Assembly (NCBI GenBank): GCA_037176705.1
Contig: CM073907.1
Span: 13,857,001-13,921,000 of the forward strand
Length of the DNA: 64,000 nt
DNA from: Molossus alvarezi
Taxonomy: Eukaryota > Chordata > Mammalia > Chiroptera > Molossidae
Direction of reading: 5' to 3'
In this document: in pieces, positions 24,227 through 32,297 of the stretch
Position numbering within the stretch: the stretch's first letter is position 1
Layout of the letters: the number at the start of each line of letters is the position of its first letter
Position numbers and translations under genes: made by a program
The notes under the pieces: generated by a model
What the model saw: only the letters and a program-made list of their open reading frames with translations
Told to the model about the DNA's origin: nothing
Database searches by the model: none

Positions 24227-24536
24227 GAAAAAAAGTGTAGCTCTACCAAAAAAAAAAAAAAATCTGACAATTTCTCCCCATGCCTAAGGTTATGTGTTGT
24301 CATAGCTTTCTTGTAGAATTCTTTCCTGTGTCTATTTTAACTAATTATAATCAGGCAACCATGAATTCTAAGTGATATTTGAGACAAAGCAAACAACTTA
24401 AAATAAAAATATTTTTCAAATGTTGTTAATTAGGATGGGGAAAAGGTGATTAGAATTGCCATATATTTTTTAATCAAAAGTCTGCTTGCATTCTGTATAT
24501 AAACGTAACTAGGGTTCCTCACTACTGACCATATGC

Positions 24537-24974
24537 ACAATGTCCCCCAAAAAGGTATACACACTTTAAATGATTATAAAGACAGTGTTTACTAACATCC
24601 AGTTCATTTTCAAAATTTAAAAGAATCTACAGAAATGAGTAATTTTTTTTGGTCAACATCTGTTTTCAAACTGGTGACGGTTCTGGTCCAGGTACTGCCG
24701 ATAACATGAAGCGATGGACCCGCACATCGGGAATCATTTCATTCGGAATTTGTGTGCATTCTCTTTCAATTTGATTCTTCGGCTGTTGCCAGTTTTGTAT
24801 TGTAAACTTTATTTTTTACATATCCCCATAAAAAAGTCTGGTGGATAAATTTTCTTTGTTCAAAGCTTAGTCTGGCTTTACCCCCTATTTCCAATCAGTT
24901 AAACCCGAAAAAAAGTGAGGATTCAGTGAGTTATCAGCTGTTAAAGTGTGTGTACATTTTGGGGGGCACTGTAT
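24537..24974 (-). mobile_element. mariner-like DNA transposon remnant
   Basis: The left end caatgtcccccaaaaagg with tatacacactttaa and the reverse complement of the right end, cagtgccccccaaaatgt with acacacactttaa, form inverted repeats of about 30 bases. The right end abuts TA. Between them the minus strand at about 24650-24800 still encodes IS630/Tc-mariner-like C-terminal sequence, including NWQQPKNQIEREC and IPNEMIPDV. A later frame holds HQFEN. Most of the transposase gene is missing. Confidence 0.75.
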
Positions 24975-25910
24975 ATAACTGGTATCTATTATTATAGCCT
25001 TAATGTACTTCCTGTGAGGGGGACTTGTGAGATTTACATATTGGCTGTATTCATTAAATAGTCCATCCGCTCAGCGGTTAGCGTTTTATTCGATGAGACA
25101 TGCTTTGCCAGGGCACCCCACTGAGACTTGCGTCTTGAATTCAAATAGAAATGCACATTCAAAATAGCTCCAGTAAAAGGAACTCTAAAAGTGGTTTCTT
25201 CTTGGCTCTTTGTCATATTTGTCTGAGTGCAGTCTGGGCTATAAATCTATCTGGGTTTTAGAGTCAGAATTTTAAAAATAGCGGCAGTCTTTGTTCACAA
25301 GATTGAGTGAAGACTCTTTCAAACCCACTGGGAGTCACCCTCCCTTCTCCACCTCAGACAGGAAATGTGGAAAAACACCACTTGGTTGAATGAACTGCTC
25401 ATCCGCCAAGAAACTCTATGATACAAATCACATCTGACTACGTCTGGTCTTTGAGAACCAGGTTTCATCAATTATCCCGTAAAAGCAAAATCATCTTTCC
25501 ACAGGACCTGGGCGAATTAGAGCACCATGTATAGTGACGGGGGTTCCCACACATAGACATTGTGTGGTGCTCACTGGTCTCCCATCTTATGCTTCGAGGG
25601 AGGTGGACTCTCCGTTGGTGACGGCCGGGTCTCGGGGCCACACAGGCGGCCCACCCGAGCACCAGGACTTGCAGCAGCTGATGGGGACAGCTCACAGTTA
25701 TCTTCACTTACCTGGCTGACTCTGTTTACAGGGCATTTCTGTTCTCTAGTCCAGCGTTGGGTTAAGCTTCCTTCTTTGCTATGTTCCCCAGCACAGATGC
25801 TATCTTGTGTTTATTTCATTATGGAGTTTCATTACTGCTTTCAAACATTGGATCAGTAGAAAAGTCTTAAATCTGTGTACACGGACATAAGGAAGTGGGG
25901 TAACTTAAGT

Positions 25911-26400
25911 CCTGGCCGGGTAGCTCAGTTTGTTAGGGCATCATTCCGATATACCAAGGTTTCAGGCTTGGTCCCCAGTCCAGGCACATACAAGAAGCAA
26001 GCAATGAATGCATAATAAGTGGAACAGCAAATGGATGTTTCTCTCTCTCTCTCTCTCTCTCTCCCCCCTCCTCTCTCCTCCCCCTACCCCTTCCACGCTC
26101 TCTAGAATCAATGGAAAGCCCTGTCCCATTTAGAGCATTGGCCCTCGGACCAAAGAGTCAGCAGGTTTGATTCCGGTCAAGGGCATGGACCTAGGTTGTG
26201 GTTTGTCCCCTGCCCTGGTTAGGGTCATTCAGGAGGCAACCAGTCGATGTGTCTCTCTCACGTCGCTGTTTCTCTCCCCCTCCCTCCCACTCTATCTGAA
26301 GATAAATGGAAAAATATCCTCAGGTGAGGATTTAAAAAAATAAATAAATAAAATAAAAATCAATAGAAGAAACCCTGAGGAGAGGGTTAAAAATAAATAA
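25911..26400 (+). mobile_element. VES-C SINE split by a VES-A copy
   Basis: The head is cctggccgggtagctcag with aagcaagcaatgaatgc and a CT tract. It is interrupted after atcaatggaaa and resumes as atcaatagaagaaaccctg near 26357. Confidence 0.75.
26116..26330 (+). mobile_element. VES-A SINE nested in VES-C
   Basis: A head lacking its first bases (ccatttagagcattggcc) continues through ggtcaagggcatggacc to cctcaggtgaggat. Confidence 0.8.
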
Positions 26401-26458
26401 ATAAATAATAAACATGAAGTAAATTCAATGAATCAAACAATTAATTGAATGAACTGTA

Positions 26459-26610
26459 TTCAGTTTGGCTCAGCGGTTAGAGTGTCAGCCCACAGACCAA
26501 AGATCTGCGGGCTCGATTCCGGTCAGGGGCACGGGCCTCAATTGTAGTTTGTCCCTGGCCCTGGTCTGGGTCGTGCAGGAGGCAACCAGTAGATGTGTCT
26601 CTTTCATCGA

Positions 26611-26652
<42 letters not shown>

Positions 26653-26712
26653 TCCCGCTCTGTCTGAAAATAAATGGAAAAGTATTCTCAGGTTAGGATT
26701 TAAAAAGAAAAC
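26459..26712 (+). mobile_element. VES-A SINE
   Basis: The head is cagtttggctcagcggttag, followed by a long CT tract and a ctcaggttaggat tail. Confidence 0.88.
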
Positions 26713-26999
26713 AAAAGCAATGAATTCAGGCAAAAGCAGCTCCTTGAGTAATGGAAACATCTCTACCGATCAATGTGTTTGTCTCGTTTCCAGTGACCAC
26801 TGAATGCCTCGCGTGGCCGTGGGTGCTGCAGTGGTTGGATTTAACAGCACCGGCCTTCGAACCCTTTTTCCAATGTGATAGTGTTGTAGTTACATATTCT
26901 CGTCCGAGCGATCCATTTAACAAAATGAGTTCTCGTGTGTTTCCCCGAGTTATTTTCGGACCCGAGAACACCGTCTCACTCTTGCAGTGTCTGTTGCAG

Positions 27000-27152
27000 G
27001 TGACTACGTGGTCATGACGATCTACTTTGAACTGAGCAGAAGAATGGGCTACTTCACCATCCAGACGTACATCCCCTGCGTCCTGACTGTGGTTTTATCC
27101 TGGGTGTCGTTCTGGATCAAAAAAGACGCGACACCAGCAAGAACAGCATTGG
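27000..27152 (+). CDS. GABRG3: GABRG3 exon 7, TM1 and start of TM2
   Basis: The 153-bp exon has acceptor ttgcag and donor gtgagt. It encodes [19 protein letters not shown], then TM1 ([20 protein letters not shown]), the short intracellular [13 protein letters not shown] linker and the first residues of TM2. It leaves one base of a Gly codon. The linker lines the intracellular mouth and helps set ion selectivity in this family. No damage is seen. Confidence 0.97.
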
Positions 27153-27540
27153 GTGAGTTTCAAAAAGAGCCCCCAAGAACTTTCCCACTGGTGTGTGTAA
27201 TTTAATACAGAAGTATTCGCAAAAATACTTGCGATGAAAGAGAGTTCGAATACGATTGGCCGCGTGTGCTGGCCTCCCGAATCACGCTTGGATTGTTTAA
27301 GACGGCTAAGTAGGTTGTTCTTTCTGACGGGAGACTTCCATGTGTGCCGCTTAAATTAAATTGGGGCTAGGAAGTCCAGTAGATCAACTGTAGTGTCTGA
27401 TACATGCTCTGAGGGTGATGTCATCACAGAAACATAGTCACGTCCCAGGACCTGGCCCTCTCCAACGCCTCATCGCATCAGCCCAAGGAAACAGAACTCA
27501 CCTTTGAAGTCTGGAGACACAGTACCGTAACAGACTCTTT

Positions 27541-27786
27541 TTTTTTTTTTTTAATCCTCATCTGAAGACATTTTTCCATTTTTTGTTCAGCTAGAGTGGG
27601 AGGGAGGGGGAGAGAAAGAGAGAAAAATTGATGTGAAAGGGACACATCGAGTGGCTGCCACCCGCACGACCCAACCAGGGCCGGGGACAAACTGCAACCG
27701 AGGTACATGCCCTTAGCGGGAACCGAACCCGGGTCTCTCTGGACCGCAGGCCGACACTCTAACCGCGGAGCCAAACTGGCCAGGGC
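27541..27786 (-). mobile_element. VES-A SINE
   Basis: It runs from ttttaatcctcatctgaag to gccaaactggccagggc. The duplication cagactctt is on both sides. Confidence 0.9.
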
Positions 27787-28689
27787 CAGACTCTTAATAA
27801 AAGAAGCTCCACTTGTCTGTAGAAACTTGACCAGCACATAAGAAAATGGTTCTTTTTTTCAGCTATAACCTGCACACGTAAATCTCAAAGTCTTCGCATA
27901 AATGTTCCCCTATCTCCCAAAGTCCTCTGAGTAGAACACTCCACCTTAGTGCTTTCAGAATTATGCAGCATGTTTTATATCAGTTTTGCTTCGTGATGAG
28001 AATCTTGCCTAACTTCCAGTGTTTCGATTTGTGAAGACGGGTAATGCAGAAGACCAAAGAGAGAGGTTGTTTACCCCCCAACATTTTTTCTTTTAGAAGA
28101 GAGGGAGCTGCCTCAGTTAAAACACCCTTGCAAAGTCTCCATGTTACATGATGCTTTTTCTTTGTCTTTACTCTTTGCGCAACAACAAAGCACTATTTAA
28201 GCAAGACAAATCGGCCTGTGACGTCCTCTACCGTGTTCGGGATGCCAGGGTCCCAGCCACCAGCCCGCCTGCCTGCAGCACCAGCAGGTTCCCAGGGGAG
28301 GGTCGGCCTGAACTTGTTCCGTGTGATAACCACCTGCTCACCACCCCCTTCTTTGCATTTGCTTTCCCTCCTCCACATCCATCACCCCTCATCACGTTTC
28401 CAAATCTCCCACATCCTTTGACTGAATCTTCAGTGCTGACCCACATCTATGAAGCTGTCAAGGTCAGACCAGCACTGAGTAGTAGTAATTAACTCATTAA
28501 TCAGTGAATAAATGCATTCGATGGGAAGCATGAATTTCAACGCCTAAGTGTGCTAGGCGTGCAGACAGGCCAGCAAAGATGAGCAAGTACAGCTTTGCCC
28601 TTAGAGATCGCACTGTCTATCCATCTACAGGGAGGTGGCGACTGACCGTGATGCAGAACAAGCCCACAAGCAGGGCACTAGGAGGGGCG

Positions 28690-28880
28690 GGGCCAGAGGC
28701 TGGCCGATGTGCTCATCATCAGCACCGCCAGGCATCAGCACATGCCCAGGTTGCCAGCTCCATCCCCAATAGGGCTTGTGCAGGAGGCAGATGATGAATG
28801 TTTCTCTCTCACATCCATGTTTCCATCCTTCTCTCTCAAAAAAAATCAATAAAAATTTTTTTAAAAAATAAAAATAAATA
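28690..28880 (+). mobile_element. VES-B SINE with damaged head
   Basis: The body catgcccaggttgccagctc through gtgcaggaggcagatgatg ends in aatcaataaaaa. The tRNA-like head is hard to read. Confidence 0.7.
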
Positions 28881-28899
28881 TTTAAAAGACAAAATGTCA

Positions 28900-29152
28900 C
28901 CCTGGCCAGTTTGGTTCAGCGGTTAGAGCGTCGGCCTGTGGTCCAGAGAGACCCCGGTTCGGTTCCCGCTAAGGGCATGTACCTCGGTTGCAGTTTGTCC
29001 CCGGCCCTGGATGGGTCGTGCGGGTGGCAGCCACTCGATGTGTCCCTTTCACATCGATGTTTCACTCTCTCTCTCTCCCCCCACACCCCCCAACCTGTCT
29101 GAACAAAAAAATGGGAAAATGTCCTCGGGTGAGGATAAAAAAAAAATTTTTA
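28900..29152 (+). mobile_element. VES-A SINE
   Basis: A full-length copy, ccctggccagtttggttc to gggtgaggataaaa, with the duplication aaaagacaaaatgtca on both sides. It inserted at the tail of the preceding VES-B. Confidence 0.92.
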
Positions 29153-29358
29153 AAAAGACAAAATGTCAACCAATTGGGGACTTACTGAATAAATTGAAAG
29201 GCGCCCACTTAATTCAGGTGTTTTAATGTTATCGGGGAGACAACCATAGAAATTTCACGGAAGCATGGTTTCTGAAATCGTATAGACATCAAATGTGAAA
29301 GGAATGTCGAGAGGAAGTCACATAAAAATAAAGCACTGTGGCTGCTCTCCCCACGCAG

Positions 29359-29555
29359 GCATCACCACGGTGCTGACCATGACCACGCTCAGCACCATCG
29401 CCAGGAATTCCTTGCCTCGGGTGTCTTATGTGACCGCCATGGACCTCTTCGTGACCGTGTGCTTCCTGTTTGTCTTCGCCGCTCTGATGGAGTACGCCAC
29501 CCTCAACTACTACTCAAGTTGCAGAAAACCACCCACCACTGAGAAGAAAACATCG
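29359..29555 (+). CDS. GABRG3: GABRG3 exon 8, TM2 to TM3
   Basis: The 197-bp exon has acceptor cacgcag and donor gtgagt. It encodes pore-lining TM2 ([15 protein letters not shown]), the TM2-TM3 loop RNSLPRVSY, and TM3 ([20 protein letters not shown]). It then enters the cytoplasmic loop through YYSSCRKPP and ends in phase 0 with KKTS. The TM2-TM3 loop reads R-N-S, where human gamma-3 and gamma-2 have R-K-S from memory. Confidence 0.97.
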
Positions 29556-29832
29556 GTGAGTGCCAGCAGCAGAGACTTGGGGTGGGGGGGAGGCAGTGGG
29601 GTCCATATTCCGAAGGATCTTACACAACATGATGCAAACAGCTCACTCAGCAAGCCTGTAAGAACCAGACAGGTGTTCAGATGCAAATGTGACCCTCCAG
29701 CTCCCCTTCGGTTGCACTCACCAGTGACAGGGATTAATAGCGCCAGACCTTAAAGATTGCTCTTACCCAGGGGGATGCCCGACGCGGATGTTCAGAGCAG
29801 GTTTGTAATTATTTTCTCTGCATCTCTCGTAG

Positions 29833-29892
29833 TTATTGCGTCCAGAGTCCTCGAGATGGATTCATGAACGAATAACCCTACAAGCCCCTTCC
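29833..29892 (+). CDS. GABRG3: GABRG3 exon 9 (60-bp cytoplasmic-loop exon)
   Basis: A short in-frame exon between acceptor ctcgtag and donor gtatgt encodes 20 residues, LLRPESSRWIHERITLQAPS. It is phase 0 at both ends, so skipping it would keep the frame. It lies in the TM3-TM4 loop, where gamma-2 has its alternatively spliced 8-residue long-form exon, which also begins LLR. The exon is recognised from its resemblance to the human gamma-3 loop and from the fit of both neighbouring exons. Confidence 0.92.
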
Positions 29893-29991
29893 GTATGTAT
29901 AGCATTGCTGGTGCCAAGTTTTCTGCAAACTCTTACTAAGCTTAGATAGAGGAACATGTTACTGCTTCTGTGTTGAAGAACAGTTTACTTT

Positions 29992-30227
29992 TTTTTTTTA
30001 AATCCTCACCTGCGGATATTTTTCCATTTATCTTCAGGTAGAGAGGGAGGGAGGGAGAGAGAGAAACATCGACGGGAGAGGGACATATCAACTGGTTGCC
30101 TCCCACACAACCCTGACCAGGGCTAGGACTGAACTGCAACTGAGGTACATGCCCTTGACCTGAATCGAACCCACGACTCTCTCGTCCGCAGGCCAACCCT
30201 CTAACCGCTGAGCCAAACTGGCCAGGG
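29992..30227 (-). mobile_element. VES-A SINE
   Basis: It runs from aaatcctcacctgcggat to gccaaactggccagggc. It sits at the T-rich end of the next VES-B. Confidence 0.88.
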
Positions 30228-30485
30228 CAGTTACTTTTTTCGTTTGTTTGTTTTTTAATATTTTTTATTGATTTTTTTTTTTTTTTTTTTTTTTTTTTAG
30301 AGAGAGGAAAGGAGAGAGAGATAGAAACATCGTTGTGAGATAGAAATAGATCAGCTGTCTCCTGCATGCCCCATACTGGGGATCAAGCCCGAAACTCAGG
30401 CATGTGTCCTGACTGGGGGATCAATCCAGGACATCTCAGTCCATGGGATGATGTTCAAATCCACTGAGCCACACTGGACGGGCAG
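30228..30485 (-). mobile_element. VES-B SINE
   Basis: A long T run (30269 to about 30298), then AG-rich sequence, gtctcctgcatgccccatac and the head complement gagccacactggacgggc. Confidence 0.85.
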
Positions 30486-30649
30486 AACAATGTACTTTTT
30501 TTTTTTTTAATTTAACTTAGAAAATTTGGAAAATAAAGGAAAGAAAATAAATTATAATCCTTCTACCCAGGGATTAGTGCATAGCATCCATACTTACGTT
30601 TTGTAACTCAGAAATCTGTTATGATCAAGTTTCTGTGTTATACATACTT

Positions 30650-31225
30650 TTAAATTTTATTTTTCAATTGTGGTTGACCTTCAGTATTATTTTATATTTG
30701 TTTCAGATGTACAGCAAAATGGTTGAACAGTTATATAATATATGAAGTGACCCCTCGGGTAATTCTCCCCCAGTAATTCTTGTACCCATCTGCACCATGC
30801 GGAGCCATTACAATATTATTATTTTGTTTGCTTTTTTTATTCTTACCTGAAGACATTCTTGCATTTATCTTCAGATAGAGCAGGAGGGAGAGAGAGAAAC
30901 ATCGATGTGAGAGAGGCACACCGAGTGGTTGCCACCCACACAACCCCAACCAGGGCCAGGGCCAAACTGCAACCGAAGTCCGTGCCCTTAGCGGAACCGA
31001 ACCGGGGTCTGTCTGGTCCATGGGCCAACGCTCTAACCACTGAGCCAAACCGGCCAGGCCTACCTACCATCACAACATTATTGACTAAATTCCCTATGCT
31101 GTACTTTATATCCCTGTGACTATTCTGTAGCTACAAGGTGTACTTTTTCATCGCTCCACCTTTTACACCCAGCCCCCAAGCCTCCCCCTGGCCGCCCTCA
31201 GTCGGTTCTCTGTATTTGTCCTGTC
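30650..31225 (-). mobile_element. L1 3'-end remnant, antisense, split by a SINE
   Basis: The phrases ttttcaattgtggttgacc, agtattattttatatttg and, after the SINE, ttccctatgctgtactttat are the complement of an old L1 3' end. The VES-A at 30836-31059 interrupts it. Confidence 0.65.
30836..31059 (-). mobile_element. VES-A SINE
   Basis: It runs from attcttacctgaagacat to gccaaaccggccaggcc. Confidence 0.88.
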
Positions 31226-31639
31226 CGACATGGGAGGGCTCACAGACAGTCCGATTTCCAGGGCTTTGGTTTCAAGGTTTTCAGCTTGACAGTGATGGAA
31301 AGTGGTCCGTATTCAGTAGGAACCGCTGAGCTAAGCTGCGATGTCACAGGTCAAGTGTACTAAACGCATGTCTTAACTCACAGTGTGCCAGCCGACAGTG
31401 GGTTTACCGGGAGGTCACCCGATCTCAGCTGAGGAGCCTCTGTATCTATAATATGATGCATTTATTCCAAACAGAAAGTAGGCAGAACAGGGACTCAAAG
31501 TGGCTAAAACGCATCCGAAAATAGGCTCCGCCTCCCACACCAACAGTCTGAGAAACACAGGCTTCCAGTTGCGGCACCGCTCTCCCGGCATTCCACCTGC
31601 AGACCCAGCCCTGCGCACCTGCAGACCCAGCCCTGCGCA

Positions 31640-31900
31640 CCTGAGCCTCCAGGGCGCTGGGGTGGGCGGGGCGGAGGGGCGGGGCGGAGCACTGCGGAGG
31701 GGCGGGGCACTGCGGAGGGGCGGGGCACTGCGGAGGGGCGGGGCACTGCGGAGGGGCGGGGCACTGCGGGAAAGCGGGGCGGAGGGGGGCCCCGGAGCGG
31801 AGTGGAGCGCTGCAGAGGGGGCGGGGCGTAAGGAGGGGTGGGGCGTAAGGGGGCACAGCGGCGGGGGCGAGACACTGCGGAGGGGCGGGGCAGGAGGAGG
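31640..31900 (+). repeat. 18-bp GC-rich VNTR before GABRG3 exon 10
   Basis: The unit actgcggaggggcggggc repeats at 31691, 31709, 31727, 31745 and 31763 (period 18), followed by looser copies to about 31900. It is extremely G- and CpG-rich on the GABRG3 sense strand. Confidence 0.93.
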
Positions 31901-32015
31901 GCGGGGTGGAGGGGCGAGCGCATTGCTCGGTGGGCAGAGGTAACCACTGCTTCCCCGACGCATCTCGCTGCCCTGGGAGGTTTCCTGGTGACTTTCGTGT
32001 CCTTGTTGCCCGCAG

Positions 32016-32297
32016 AACTATTCCCTCCTCGACGTGCGGCCGCCGCCCACCACGATGATCACGTTCAACAACTCCCTGTACTGGCAGGAGCTGGAGGAGA
32101 CCTGCGCGCACGAGTGCCTGGACGGCAAGGACTGCCAGAGCTTCTTCTGCTGCTACGAGGAGTGCAAGTCGGGCTCCTGGCGGAGAGGGCGCCTGCACAT
32201 AGACATCTCGGAGCTGGACTCCTACTCGCGGGTCTTCTTCCCCACGTCCTTCCTGCTCTTCAACTTGGTCTACTGGGTCGGGTACCTGTACCTCTAG
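32016..32297 (+). CDS. GABRG3: GABRG3 exon 10 (last coding exon), TM4 and stop
   Basis: The acceptor is ttgcccgcag before AACTATTCC. The coding part is 282 bases and ends with TAG at 32295-32297. It encodes [17 protein letters not shown], then a cysteine-rich segment ([18 protein letters not shown]) like the palmitoylated loop of gamma-2. After SYSRVFFP comes TM4 ([17 protein letters not shown]), which ends the protein as in all gamma subunits. The exon sits in very GC- and CpG-rich DNA, unlike its AT-rich surroundings. Confidence 0.97.
   Translation, partial: NYSLLDVRPPPTTMITFNNSLYWQELEETCAHECLDGKDCQSFFCCYEECKSGSWRRGRLHIDISELDSYSRVFFPTSFLLFNLVYWVGYLYL

Larger units (their letters stand above)
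22876..29832 (+). other. GABRG3: GABRG3 introns 5 to 8
   Basis: Intron 5 (22876-23822), intron 6 (23961-26999), intron 7 (27153-29358) and intron 8 (29556-29832) lie between the listed exons. They hold nine SINE insertions and one mariner-like element. The stretches 24976-25910, 27153-27540, 27787-28690 and 29153-29358 hold nothing recognisable. Confidence 0.85.
29893..32015 (+). other. GABRG3: GABRG3 intron 9
   Basis: The 2.1-kb intron carries three minus-strand SINEs, an antisense L1 3'-end remnant, and near its end a GC-rich 18-bp VNTR. The last 100 bases have a usable pyrimidine tract before cccgcag. Confidence 0.85.
20897..32297 (+). other. GABRG3: GABRG3 gene, 3' part (exons 4-10)
   Basis: GABRG3 encodes the gamma-3 subunit of the pentameric GABA-A receptor, a GABA-gated chloride channel in the neuronal plasma membrane. 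Seven exons with GT-AG borders join in phase to 377 residues and a stop. They cover most of the extracellular ligand-binding domain with the Cys-loop, all four membrane helices, the cytoplasmic loop and the C-terminus. Gamma-3 rather than gamma-2 is indicated by [11 protein letters not shown] in exon 4, the YSSCRKP stretch after TM3, and the 20-codon exon 9. Human gamma-3 has about 467 residues from memory, so about 90 N-terminal residues (signal peptide and first strands, exons 1-3) lie left of the window. No frameshift or stop interrupts the reading. The neighbouring convergent OCA2 gene supports the call, since this is the conserved order in mammals. Confidence 0.97.

Noticed and set aside
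25060..25130. Possible SINE fragment (ctcagcggttagcgttttat)
   Set aside because: Only about 12 bases match a VES head. No body, tail or duplication follows.
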